Below are positions 42,929 to 55,151 of a stretch of DNA of 64,000 nucleotides, one piece after another. The DNA lies in contig OX457032.1 of NCBI GenBank assembly GCA_949752745.1, positions 12,597,543 to 12,661,542 of the forward strand. Direction: 5' to 3'. The notes beneath the pieces were generated by a model, which saw only the letters and a list, made by a program, of their open reading frames with translations, was not told where the DNA came from and made no database searches. Position 1 is the stretch's first letter; each line of letters starts with the position of its first letter. Both the position numbers and the translations under genes were made by a program. This DNA is from Protula sp. h YS-2021. Taxonomy: Eukaryota; Annelida; Polychaeta; Sabellida; Serpulidae.

Positions 42929-45900
42929 CTGTAATGCCCATGCGCCAAAGTGGAATAGCCATCACTCATCACATATCGCTTGTCATCAAAGGGAGAGAGA
43001 GCCACTTTCCTCAACTTCTCCGAGAAGATCTGGTGGTCATGACTTCGAATGATGTGCCCTGTGGTTATCGTTTGCGTTTGATTGAACAAACTGTCTCTAT
43101 ACTGCTGATGTTTCATACGTCTTTGACACGCGCGAGTGATACCTTTGGCCGTACGTTTTTCTTTCCCACCATACATCATACTATACATTTTCGGCCGAAG
43201 TCCAACAAACTCTTCAATGGGAATGCCCGCCGTCTCATCTTTCATTTTCCCAAGCACTTTCTTGTTCATGTTGGAATGCAGGAAATGATCTTGGGGATAG
43301 TCACTTGTGTCGAACAAGTCGGCATCTTCCTGCATGTCTTTGTAGATATCTTCCGTTTCTATGTCATAACATAGACTGTCGGTGTCGCTGAACAACAGCT
43401 TGGCGTTGGGATACTTGGTCATGATGTAGTTGTAATGAAAGTGGAACATGAGCACCTTGCTGAGGTCGAGAATGGTGAAACCAACTTGAATGGGTTTATC
43501 CAGAAGCAGATCCACTTTGCGCAAATGTACCGCGGTTAAATCTTCGTTGAAAATTCTAAATTTGTGGAAGGAAGGTTTGACCACAAGTTTCTTAAACCGC
43601 TTTTCCTGGTGAACAAGTTCCACATTCATGCGTTTTCTCACATTTTCCATGGTTTTGCCAAACACAGAGTTGTTCATCAATTTGAAGAAGTCTTTCTCAA
43701 ACGGGTTCTTAGCCAACACCCTCTTTTCCGTGTTCAAGGAGATGTATTTTGCCAACCATTTGCTCTGTGCAAAAATGATGGCACGATGCACCTTCGTGAC
43801 TTTCAATCCCAGTGAGACATATTGCTGTAAATTTCTATAATGAAGTACATATTTCTTCTTGTCACACAGGTTGGGAATGAGCTTTTCACTAGGTTTACCT
43901 TTCATGTTTAGATCTTTCCGTAGCTTCTGACTATGTTCTGACAATTCTCCCACCTTCACACATTTCCGTTCTGGAGCCACTGGATAGTGATTATGATGAT
44001 CATGGATTGAATATGGGTATTCCAAATCCACTTCTAAAATGCATCCAATCTCATCATCTTCATCCACATCCATTAAGTCAATGGATTCTGGCTCGCTCAC
44101 CCACATAAATCCACTTTCCGGCATGCTTTGTGACATGGCGCAGCCATACAAGTTGTTTGCATCCAGGTACGTCAAGTAGTTGGTCGGTTTCGTGGGATCG
44201 TAATCTGCTACGTAGGGGTTATTTGCTTTCGCATACTTGTGTGTGATGACAGATATTCCTCCACGTAGGCCTTGTTCAACCATTTGGTACATGTCAATGT
44301 CGTTGATCAATTCCAATTTCACCTTTGTCGCTTTCAACATGGCATCCCACGACAGTCCTGGCGCTGTATAGAAGTGAGCAGGATCTAATTCATACGTGTT
44401 GAGACATACGTGACGAAAGTTTTCAAACACGTCAGCCAGCAGCAACACATCTGATTTCAGGTACAAGTCATGGTATTCACCAAATGTAGTACAGTGGAAT
44501 GTCTCCCACACCTTCTGCGCATGCGCATAATCCTCATCGCTAATGTCTTCTTCACTGAGCAGACTGTAAAACTTGTCCTTGGACGGTAGTTGTGTTTCAG
44601 CAAACTTGGATGGCTCATCCACGTAATCATAAGGGTACACTCCCTTTCTCAACAGTAAATCTTGTTGGTCGCTATCGTGAATGTGTGACGTCATGTTATA
44701 AAAGTTATCTTTCCCTTCTGCCGCCAGGTTGGAAACCAACTTCTGTAGAGAAGTACTCATGAACTGATAACTGTCCGTAAATCAGATTGCTCATGGTGAA
44801 TGCAATATATTTCTCAACGGTGTTGGGAATGACTGTAATCGTCTCATTTTTGAACTTTCCAATTTCTTCCATGATCAAATGGCTGTCATAGCCTCGTAAA
44901 TTGTGGAAAAACACAGGAATGATGAAAGAATCTTCAACATCCTGCTTATCCTTTCGAAGTCGAAATTGTAAATTGCATTCATTATGTGCAGCTCCACGGT
45001 ATTTGCCATTGATATGATCATGATCTCTCACACGATCTGCTCCTAGAGGCTCATGACAAATGTAGCAATCTGTAGCGTTCTTATAATGCTCTTCATCTTC
45101 ATGAGTCATGACTATTTTCTTTGACTGTTGCAAGCCATGCACAATACGATCACGCTCATTTACCATATGGTCTAAAAAGACTTTCACAGCATTGTCTCCT
45201 CGATACACGACTGGAGCACGTGTATCATACTGGCTCACAACCACATAGGCAAAGCTGTTTGGACGATGATGTTGATACCTAACTTCTTCATGCTTTTTCG
45301 TGAAACATTCAAAGTCTGCATAAATGACAAACGGCGCTCGCTGTTGTTTGGCTACATTCTTGAACTTGATGAAAGGTTTCTTGGGGAATGATAAACGTTG
45401 TGCGCCATGCTTGCCACACACTTCACGATGCTCATCTAACAGATCTTGTCGCATAAACCCGTGAAGACAGTTGAAACAATAAAATGCTGCATGCTGATGG
45501 TTTGATCGATAAGCCATCAGTCTGCTGAAATTCTTGATGAGGCAGTAATGCCTTGTCTTGTCATTGCTAATCAAAAGCAAGTTGATTTCTCTGACGCTGG
45601 TGTTTCGACTGAGTTGTATCGGAACAACTACATCATGTTCATATCCAAACACGTTAATGGACACATCATTCTCCTTTTCAAACTTTGGAATGTCTGTAAT
45701 TGGTGTTGGAAATGTCATGCCTTCTACCTTCAATTCGTTCTCAAATAGCTTGTATTGATGCACACGCTGTGGGTCATTGCTTGTTGAAGGGTGAAGGTGA
45801 GCCAATACAGACCATAAGAAGCACTTGTCTTTATTCTGAATGTTTAACACACCTTTTGTACTCTTTACTTTCTTCGGTAGTGGGATAAAACTGCTCGCTT

Positions 45901-46573
45901 CCAGTGGCGCTGACGTCGCTGTATGTACTTCAATGAATAATATGTTATCCAACACCCAGCCAGAACCTTGTCGCTCATGTTCATCAAACCTGGTAAATAA
46001 TTCTTTATAGGCTTCTGGCAAGTCCTTCTCAATATCTGTTGGATTGTATGCTGCATATGTTGGACTACTGATGAAGGCATTATCCACCTGTTCTACCATC
46101 ACGCCTTCAACATTTGGTGTCATTTTCTTGAAGCGTGCATGTACCACAATGTACCATTTCATGCCACGGTTTAACGTTTCTAGCAAATGTCTCTTGATTC
46201 TATTCTCTTGTTGTCGCATTTCCTCAGGCTCAAACCGTCTTTCCTGTGCGTTTTCACCAAGACTCACTCTTCTGCCTCTGCCTACTTGTCCTGTCTCTTT
46301 CTTTCTTTGTTCTTCATGAGACACATTTTCCATCTCAGCACATGCATGTGTCTCAAATGCATCCAAAGATGAAAATATCTTGGCGCATTTACAGCCGAGG
46401 ACTGGATCAGGTCTTTCAACACCATCTTGTACGGTCTTTCGTCTCTTGGCTTCAATCTGCTCAACAAGCTCTTCATGAGCACGTTTCATCCTAGCTGGTT
46501 TGCATGTATGTGCCACGAACAATTCCAGAGATGGAAATGTCACATCGCAATCATGACAGTAGACTGGTGCCAT
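42922..46573 (-). pseudogene. Protein-primed family-B DNA polymerase, one frameshift
   Basis: Replicates the element from its ends. The first frame runs from ATG 46573 to about 44770: two N-terminal C2H2-like fingers (CHDCDVTFPSLELF, CKCAKIFSS); a conserved CFLWSVLAHLHP domain; a third finger; exonuclease motif I (FVIYADFECF); an HNH/endonuclease-VII-like knuckle (CYICHEPL...RDHDHINGKYRGAAH); and exonuclease motif II (FFHNLRGYDSHLI). The rest is in another frame from about 44765 to 42922: exonuclease III (EYHDLYLKSDVLLLAD) and polymerase motifs LDANNLYGCAMSQ, KLMNNSVFGK and LFSDTDSL. One extra base near 44764-44780 explains the shift. Catalytic residues are otherwise present. Confidence 0.93.
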
Positions 46574-46632
46574 CGTTGTTGCTCTTGCTGTTGCTAGAAC
46601 TGAAATGAAGTAAAATACACGTTTTACTCTTC

Positions 46633-46640
46633 CTTTTATA
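46633..46640 (-). promoter_or_regulatory. TATA box of PolB
   Basis: Minus-strand TATAAAAGGAAGAG, 60 bp before the ATG. It is nearly the same as the element at 32743 on the left, just inside the end of TIR homology on both sides. Confidence 0.6.
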
Positions 46641-47015
46641 CCACTTCAATGGTGTGTTAACTCAGCAGAATGTATCACTAGTTGACTAGTTGACATGTTT
46701 CACTCATGCTTTTATGCTACTTCCATGTAATCAAAATATGGTGTGTAACTTGTTTCAAAAATGTTAAAATTGCTGACTCAGCAGAATTTTACTTGTGTAT
46801 ATGAATGTCTCACTTACAGTTGTGAAGTTGTACAGCTGTAAAGCAGAGACATCTAGCGGTGAAGTTAAATGGTCTGCCAAATGGTATTCATCCGCCAACT
46901 AGACCTGAAATGTGATAAAATGTATTCTCTCTCACACACACACACACACAGACATGTTTTGCTTCATTTCATAATATAGGATGGCCCTTAAAAGGGCCCG
47001 AAATATTTTAGTATA

Positions 47016-47345
47016 TCAGCAAGTTGGATTCCTGCAGCGGCATTTGTACTTGTAGTACTCCTGCATCGTAAATGGTCTTCCCGCACACTTGAACGGATGG
47101 CTGTCGCAATAGCTCTTCAGCTTCAGAGTCATACCACACCACCAGCAGTCATTACATATTGGTCCTGGCCCAGGTAGCGTCGCCGCAAACTTGTACCAGA
47201 GCAGACCACCGCAGGTTTTACAGCAAAAGCGCTGCGGTGCGTTGTGGTGCACCGGGCAGTTGTGTGACTGTCCTTCATATTCCAACCTCACGCAGCACTT
47301 GTAGCATTGTATGGTCACTTTCTTAGTAGCTGATGTGTTGTCCAT
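47016..47345 (-). CDS. Cysteine-rich TIR protein, right-end copy, 109 aa
   Basis: Predicted product identical to that of 31333-31662 (no amino-acid difference), with the same TATA box (47388-47381) and the same ETS/CRE array upstream. It is the only TIR gene at this end. Because TIRs are copied during replication or conversion, identity says little about selection, but the intact frame in both copies contrasts with the broken core genes. Confidence 0.7.
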   Translation of the reverse strand: MDNTSATKKVTIQCYKCCVRLEYEGQSHNCPVHHNAPQRFCCKTCGGLLWYKFAATLPGPGPICNDCWWCGMTLKLKSYCDSHPFKCAGRPFTMQEYYKYKCRCRNPTC

Positions 47346-47452
47346 TATGTCTGACGATGTCTGAGCCTTGAGTCACTACACTTATATACTATTTTATCAT
47401 GCTGAATCGACGATTTCATCATGCTGAGTCAGCAAAAGTTTTTGTTGCTCTC

Positions 47453-47613
47453 CTGGGGGGGGGGGGGGGTCGGTACATAGTATATCCTAGAGGGGGGGGT
47501 CGGTACATAGTATATCCTGGGGGGGGGGTCGGTACATAGTATATCCTAGGGGGGGTCGGTACATAGTATATCCTGGGGGGGTCGGTACATAGTATGTCCT
47601 GGGGGGGGGGGTC
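47453..47613 (-). repeat. G-run minisatellite in the right TIR
   Basis: Inverted counterpart of the left arrays: ggtcggtacatagtatatcc units separated by G-runs of variable length. Confidence 0.85.
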
Positions 47614-47704
47614 CTCACTTTGTTATCAGGGTTATGGCTACGCCTATGGCTGCGCCTATGACGCCTATGCTTCGTTGCCATCACAACAATACGTTGCCAT
47701 GACG

Positions 47705-48002
47705 ACGCCTATCACCTCACTTCCGGTCCAGACAACACTTCCGGTTCAGACAGCACTTCCGGTCCAGACAACACTTCCGGTCCAAACAGTATGACGGCAC
47801 TTCCAGACAGTATGACGTCATCATGACGTCATTATCACGTCATGGATGGCCGCGCCTATCCTTACGCTTATCATGACGTCACTTCCGGTCCAGACGCTAT
47901 GACGTCACTTCCGGTCCAGACAACACTTCCGGTCCAGACATGATGACGTCACTTCCAGACAGTATGACGTCACTTCCAGACAGTATGACGTCATCAAGTG
48001 CG
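47705..48002 (-). promoter_or_regulatory. Array of ETS and CRE sites in the right TIR
   Basis: Inverted counterpart of 30675-30970, with the same TGACGTCA and CACTTCCGGT motifs, placed upstream of the minus-strand TIR gene. Confidence 0.6.
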
Positions 48003-48027
48003 GTAGAACCGGCGTTTCCCTACTACT

Positions 48028-48033
48028 GTGGGG
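48028..48033 (+). repeat. Right target-site duplication of the Polinton
   Basis: gtgggg directly follows ...TCCCTACTACT, matching the left copy at 30644-30649. Confidence 0.9.
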
Positions 48034-48345
48034 GCATAAGGGGTATCGGTAAAAACATTTTTATTAAAATCTAAATCTACACCAGAGGAATCCTTACTGC
48101 TATAAAGGTGTAGGATTATCTTACTGTTACTGTTTGGTGACCTGGGCATTTATTGAAAAATCTTCAAATATTAATTGAAGGCAGGGAGTGTAAATGTACA
48201 ACTGGCTATTTTTGTCGGAATTGCTAGGTATTGGCGAAAATATTTTCCGAAAACCAATTTCTTAGAAATGTAAAGACGTCCTCTTCGGGTTTGGTGTAAA
48301 CATCATAAATGTTGATTGAATGTAGTTTGAACAAGTGCCCATCTG
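48034..48345. repeat. Satellite family 2, right flank of the Polinton
   Basis: Family-2 landmarks (ccttactg, tactgtttggtgacc, gaaaatattttccg) continue from the left flank at 28600-30643 after the target duplication. Confidence 0.7.
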
Positions 48346-49188
<843 letters not shown>

Positions 49189-49199
49189 TATATATATTG

Positions 49200-50250
49200 C
49201 AGTTTACCAAAAAAATAGTGGAAATATTGACGAAAAACCACTTTATTTTGACTGAGGCGCGGGTGTGGCCATGCGCCAAAAATTGGCAAATGTGTTGGCG
49301 ATAAACCATTTTCTATTACAATCATGACTGACGCCAGGTACATAGCCTTACTGTCTTGAAATTTTGGTTATAGGTTACGTCTATGTCATAAATCTTGACA
49401 TCAGCATTCGTAAGCTGGGACATTGTCCATGGACAATCTTGTTAAAGATATTTATCCACAGTTACATTTTAATTAACTTTTGGGAGTTTCTGATCCTATT
49501 GCAAAGATAACATCTGGTCTGGTGATCAACGTTTAAGACGGTGTATCATGTAATTTGCTGTAGGTAACACCATCAATACACCCCAATTGTTTGTTCACAA
49601 CAAAATCTTGTGTGCTCGGAGGGCCGCTATCCAGCGGACGTGTGGACGGTAGGATATGTGTTTCCAATAAAGCCTGGTCGCAGTTCTGAGGGTTGCTATT
49701 TGGTCGCTTTAATGTAGTTTTGTGATAATTCGATGCCTTTGCGGCGTCGAAGCGACTTCATGAAAACGTCGTTTAAACTAACGTAATTTTGCGATTTCGT
49801 AACGACGTTATGACGACGTCGCTTTTACTGTGTCGTTATTGATTGCTTTTGGAAACTCCAAGCGACCTCGCTTTTTAACGTTGTTTTCACCTTTCCGTTG
49901 CTCATGCGATATCGGTTTTGCAACGTCATGTTTACGACGAAAATAAATTCCGACAAAGGAACGTTTCAGTGAGTGCGGTTTTAAGAACCCATCCGAACAA
50001 ATTTCTGCTGGGGATACCGTGTCTGCATGCAGGTTGCACTTACTGCCCAGCTTTTCTAAACTTTAAAGTCAGCAAAGTTTGAAGGAAAGTCAGTTGCAGT
50101 CTGATGCAAAGGGAATGTAATGCAAGAATGCGTTGAGTGGAATAATACCAAAAAAATGTAGTCTTGTGCACGCAGTTGCTAATAATACAGCACCAATGAT
50201 AACTTTAAAGCTTTTTAGGGATAGCTAAAAAATTGAGTGGGCGATAATTT
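49200..50250. other. Mostly unique non-coding stretch
   Basis: The first ~170 bp is satellite family 2. The rest shows no gene, repeat or RNA I recognise, except a CG-rich section (49730-49960) with many short acgtcg/cgacgt palindromic words. Confidence 0.5.
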
Positions 50251-50334
50251 GAACAGATGATCTAACCTATTGCATTTGCCAAGCTGATGCAATGAGAGTT
50301 TAGGTTAATCGGCTGCTTACGTCCCCGCCCCCTT

Positions 50335-50405
50335 TCCCCGCTGGCCGAATCCGAGACCTTGGGGTTATTGGACCAACGCTCTAACCAACTGAAACTCCCT
50401 GCCCC
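50335..50405 (-). repeat. tRNA-derived sequence (Ile-like), probable SINE head or pseudogene
   Basis: The minus strand has an A-box-like tcagttggttagagcgttgg and an anticodon-loop region ccaataacc as in Ile-type tRNAs, but the B box is degenerate (ctcggattcgg) and the acceptor stem does not close. It is therefore not a working tRNA gene. Confidence 0.5.
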
Positions 50406-50589
50406 GGTGTTCACAGAAGTTAACTGTGCAGTTACCTTTACACCGCACAAGGGAAATCATCTGATTTAGCTGAATAACGCGAACGGATTTTACAAGAATA
50501 TGCTGTAATCAGGGGTCGTTTTTTAGACGAGAGGACTATGTCGGGCTGGTCTTATCAAATCAATAGAGGGGCATCCGTCGTCTGTATGT

Positions 50590-52080
50590 ACGTGTGTAAA
50601 CTTTTATTGAAAATGTTTCTTCTCCTTCAGTTTTGATCGGATTCCTCTCAAATTTTACACGAATGTTCTCTAGGTAGGCCTCTCTTTATTATTTTTTTGG
50701 CGATCCGCCAGAAATTGACTAAATGGGGGGCATTTGAAAGTTTTAGGTGTCCAATTTTCAAAATGCTTTTTCTCCCACACTTTTGATAAGATTTTCTTCA
50801 AATTTTGTACGAATATTTTCTAGGTATGCCTCTTTTGAAAAATTACTCATTTTGACGATCCGCCGAAAATTGACCAAATGGGGGTATTTTTTAATTTTAT
50901 GGTGTCTAATTTTCAGAATACTTTTGATTATATTCATTTCCAATTTTGAACATTTGTTCTCTGAGTAGGTCTCTCTTGAAAAAAAACACTAGGCGATCCG
51001 CCAAAAATTAGCTAAGTGGGGGCATTTAAAATTTTTTGTTGCCAATTTTCAAAATGCTTCTTCTCGAACAGTTTTGATCAGATTTTCTTCATATTTTGTA
51101 GAATGTTCTCGACATAGTCCTCCCTTGAAGGTATACAATTTTCAAAATGCTTTTTTTCACACAATTTTGATGAGATTCAATTTTTGCGAATATTCTTTAG
51201 GATACCTCTCTTACACTATTACTTATTTTCGCGATCCGCCAAAAATTGGCCAGATGGCGGGCATTGTTGAATTTTAAGGGGTCTAATTTTCAAAATGCTA
51301 CTTCTCCCACAATTTGGATTGGACTCCTTCCAGTTTTAAATATTTGTTCTCTAGGTAGGCCTCTCTTTAAAAAAAAAATACCTTTTTTGCCGATCCGCCA
51401 AAAATTGGCCAAATGGGAGGTATTTTTTATTTTTTGTTACTAATTTTTAAAATGCTCCTACCACAATTTTGATTAGATTTTCTTCAAATTTTGTACGAAT
51501 GCTCTTAACTTAGTTTTTCCTTGAAAATGTACTTTTTTGCCATCCGCCAAAAATTGGCCAAGCGGGGGGAGGGGGGCATTTATAATTTTATGGTTGCCAA
51601 TTTTCAAAATGCTTCTTATCACAAAACTTTGATCAGACTTTCTTTAAATTTCGTACCGATATTCTTTAGGTAGGCCTCTCTCGCAGTACTTCTTTTTTTG
51701 GCGATCCGCCAACAATTGCCTAAATTTAGGGCATTTTTAATTTTTCGGTTTCTAATTTTAAAAATGCTTTTCCCACAATTTTGATCGGATTCCTTCCTAA
51801 TTTTGTACAATTATTCTCTAGATGGGCCTCTCTTGAACAATTACTTTTCTGGTCGTCCACCATAAAATGGCTAAAATGGGGGGGGGGGGGGGAGCATTAG
51901 TAATTTTATGGTTGCCAATTATCAAAATGCATCTTTTCACAAAATTTTGATTAGATTTTCTTCAGATTTTGTTTGAATGTTATTAACATAGTCCTACCTT
52001 GAAAATATACTTCAGTTTTGTACCATTCTTCTCTAGGTAGGCCCTTCATGAAAAATTGATTTCTTTGGGACGAACCGCCA
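50590..52080. repeat. ~150-bp satellite family 1, second block
   Basis: About ten monomers starting at roughly 50603, 50753, 50908, 51043, 51287, 51440, 51598, 51752 and 51917, with the landmarks ttttcaaaatgcttcttctcc, tctaggtaggcctctctt and tttttggcgatccgccaa. These are less diverged than the 13-16 kb block. Confidence 0.85.
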
Positions 52081-52082
52081 AA

Positions 52083-53865
52083 ATTTAGAAGTTGAATAAA
52101 CATGCGCATTGGTCCGAAATGCGGACCGCGCATCGACGCAAGTTAAATAAACATGCGCACTGATCCGAAATGCGAACCGTGCATCGACGCAAGTTAAATA
52201 CATATGTGCACTGGTCCAAAATGCAAACCGCGCGTCCACGCAATTTAAACGAACATGCGCAATGGTCCGAGATAATAACCGCGCATCAACGCAAATTAAA
52301 TAAACAGGTGCATTGGTCCGAAATCCGAACCGCGTATCGACGCGAGGTAAATAAACACGCGCACTGATCTAAAATAAGAAACGTGCCTCAACACAAGTTA
52401 GATAAACATGCGCGCTGGTCCGAAAACTCAAACGCGCATCAACACAAGTTAAAACAAACACGTGCAATGGACCGAAATGCGAACGGCTGATTAACGGAAG
52501 TTGAATAAACATACCCACTGGTCTGAAATACGAGTCGCACATCCACGCAAGTTAAGTAAACATGCGCGTTGGTCCAAAAGAAAAACTGCGCATCAACGGA
52601 AGTTAAATAAACATTCGCACTGGTCCGAAATGCAAACCGCGCATCGACTCGAGTTAAATAAACATGGGCAGTGATATAAAATAAGAACCGTGCATCAACA
52701 CAAGTTAATAAACATGTGCGCTGGTCCGAAAAGTCAAACGCGCATCAGCACAAGTTAAATAAACATGCGCACTGGTCCGAAATGGGAACAGCACGTCAAC
52801 GCAAGCTAAATAAATATGCGCACTTGTCCGAGTTGCAAACGGCTCATCAACGAAAGTTGAATAAACATGCGCACTGATCGGAAATGCGAACCGCGCATCG
52901 ACGCAAGTTAAATACATATGTGCACTGGTCCAAAATGCAAACGGCGCGTCAACACAATTTAAACGAACATGCGCAATGGTCCGAGATAATAACCGCGCAT
53001 CAATTCAAATTAAATAAACAGGCGCATTGGTCCGAAATCCGAACCGCGTATCGACGCAAGGTAAATAAACACGCGCACTGATCTAAAATAAGAAACGTGC
53101 CTCAACACAAGTTAGATAAACATGCGCGCTGGTCCGAAAACTCAAACGCGCATCAACACAAGTTAAAACAAACACGTGCAATGGACCGAAATGCGAACGG
53201 CTGATTAACGGAAGTTGAATAAACACACTCACTGGTTTGAAATACGAGCCGCACATCCACGCAAGTTAAATAAACATGCGCATTGGTCCAAAAGAAAAAC
53301 CGCGAATCAACGGAAGTTAAATAAACATGCGCACTGGTCCGAAATGCAAACCGCGCATCGACTCGAGTTAAATAAAAATGGGCAGTGATATAAAATAAGA
53401 ACCGTGCATCAACACAAGTTAATAAACATGCACGCTGGTCCGAAAAGTCAAACGCGCATCGGCAAAAGTTAAATAAACATGCGCACTGGTCCGAAATGGG
53501 AACAGCGCGTCAACGCAAGCTAAATAAATATGCGCACTTGTCCGAGTTGCGAACGGCTCATCAACGGAAGTTGAATAAGCATGCGCATTAATCCGGAATT
53601 CGAACCGCGCATCGATGCAAGTTAAATAAACATGCGCACTAGTCTAAGATAAAAACGGTGCATCAACGCAAATTAAATAACATGCACACTGGCCTGAAAG
53701 GTCAAACGCATCAACACAAGCTAAACAAACATGCGTACTGGTCCGAAATGCGACCGGCTTATCAACGGAAGTTGAATAAATATGCTCACTGGTCTGAAAT
53801 GCGAGGTACACATCAACGCAAGTTAAGTAAACATGCGCAGCAATGCATAGTAAATAAATATGCAC
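52083..53865. repeat. 51-bp minisatellite with 14-mer higher-order repeat
   Basis: About 35 copies of gttaaataaacatgcgcactggtccgaaatgcgaaccgcgcatcaacgcaa-type units. Because 51 is divisible by 3, frames stay open and give fake 17-residue repeat proteins on both strands. Variant units recur in the same order about 714 bp apart (for example ttaaatacatatgtgcactgg at 52193 and again near 52908), a 14-unit higher-order repeat. Two orphan units lie at 54765-54880 beyond an inserted element. Confidence 0.9.
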
Positions 53866-53872
53866 ACTGCAT

Positions 53873-54541
53873 ACCCAGCTAGCATAGCTTTTCGTCCCAC
53901 ATATAAAACGCGTTGTTTTAGGTGGGATTTACGTGGGAACATGGGACGTTGCCATGGCCACATAGAAAACATGTGATATACGTGGACATTCCCACGGTGT
54001 GATTTCTGTGTAAACTCTACGTATAATATACGTAGGCTTTCCGACGTATAAAATACACGGGTAGACATACGCGTATAGTGCATGATTTTCCCCGCGTAAT
54101 GCCCACCGTCGACATTCTCCTGTGAAACGTACGTGTTTCCTATGTGGGCTTTTCCACATATAAAATGCAAAGGCAAACGTCTTGTAAAATGCACGGTTTT
54201 TCCTGCGTAATACACACCATGGGAATTCCTCTGTATGCCTTACTTTTAATATACGTAGAATTTCCCACTACTAAAATGCATGGGTAAATAAACGTATATT
54301 ATACTTTTAAATTCCCATTTAAAATTTTATTAAAAGTCATTTGTATATTACACATATATTTTACGTGGGATTTCCCATGTGGGCATTCCAATGTAAAATA
54401 CACGTATATCATGCGTGAAAATTTGCAAAAATTTCAAGTCGTAAATGTATGGGAAATTATACGCATATTATAGGTAGTCTGGTAATATGGGCTTATTATC
54501 GCAGAACGGAAACATAATTTTTCTAAATGCTGCGTATTTTG
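53873..54541 (-). mobile_element. Palindrome-rich MITE-like repeat, copy 2 (inverted)
   Basis: Reverse-orientation copy of 21063-21712 with the same cccacgtaaa/tttacgtggg motif series and shared ends. It separates the main 51-bp array from two orphan units, so it inserted after the array formed. Confidence 0.65.
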
Positions 54542-55065
54542 TTCGAGGGCTGCCTCTTTTCTAAATATGATAGAAAGTTAGACATGGAAATACCATTTTC
54601 ACTAAAATTTTTATGTTGAAAATTCTTTTATGGAGTACTTAATAACTGCACTATAGTGATAAAAGTTCATGTCTGTGTATTCGATATAGTTATCGTGTAT
54701 GCCCGGAGTGGGTCGTTCCTTTAAAATCTCACCCCCGTGGGTCTGCTATCTGGTGGTTTGCTTTGCGAACCGCACATCAACGCAAGCTAAGTAAACATGC
54801 GCACTGGTCCGAAATGCGAACAGACCATAACGTTAAGTTAAATAAACATGCGCACTGGTCCGAAATGCAAACCCGGCAAAATAATACATACCAAAACATT
54901 AAAACTTAAGAAATGATGTTTTAGACGCGGTGTTTTCTTCTTTTCAAAAGGCAAACGCAAACGTAATCACATGTCTTTGGTCATATCACCATTCACTGGT
55001 CGTTTCTGCTGATTGAAATAATTGTGCATGTCCGACAGTACATGTCAACAGTACATGTGTGTGGG
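54542..55065. other. Spacer with two orphan 51-bp units
   Basis: Contains two minisatellite units (54765-54880) and otherwise unrecognised A/T-rich sequence. Confidence 0.5.
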
Positions 55066-55151
55066 TACTATTTCGATACGTTGTTCGAAGGTATCTCTGA
55101 TAGACTCTCCAGTCTACCAGAGATACCTTCGAACAAAGTACCGAAATTGTA
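55066..55151 (+). other. Near-perfect hairpin (about 86 nt)
   Basis: A perfect 19-bp stem, ttgttcgaaggtatctctg (55081-55099) with its complement at 55118-55136, is extended inward by tagact/agtcta around a 4-base loop (ctcc). Outward it continues by about 12 further pairs with a few mismatches. Size is like a pre-miRNA, but the tiny loop is more typical of an inverted-repeat junction. Confidence 0.6.

Larger units (their letters stand above)
30650..48027 (+). mobile_element. Polinton/Maverick element, 17,378 bp
   Basis: The ends are AG...CT with long terminal inverted repeats and a perfect 6-bp target duplication. The cargo is the defining set: protein-primed family-B DNA polymerase, retrovirus-like integrase with chromodomain, FtsK/A32-type packaging ATPase, adenovirus-type cysteine protease, double-jelly-roll major capsid and penton-like minor capsid proteins. 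Rightward genes occupy 31333-41150 and leftward genes 46573-41455; they converge on polyadenylation signals near 41.2 kb. Known biology: Polintons self-synthesise through PolB and INT and may form virions (adintovirus-like). Several genes in this copy are interrupted (33.44, 35.20, 36.10, 36.50, 37.00, 40.46 and 44.77 kb), so it is probably no longer autonomous. Confidence 0.97.
46671..48027 (-). repeat. Right terminal inverted repeat
   Basis: About 1.36 kb, with a single copy of the block that is doubled on the left. The cysteine-rich ORF inside it (47345-47016) encodes exactly the same 109-residue protein as 31333-31662, which indicates recent insertion or ongoing gene conversion between the ends. 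Its inner end adjoins the PolB promoter. Confidence 0.9.

Noticed and set aside
52083..53865. CRISPR array or repeat-protein gene
   Set aside because: Units are contiguous 51-mers without unique spacers, in animal DNA; apparent 17-residue repeats occur on both strands.
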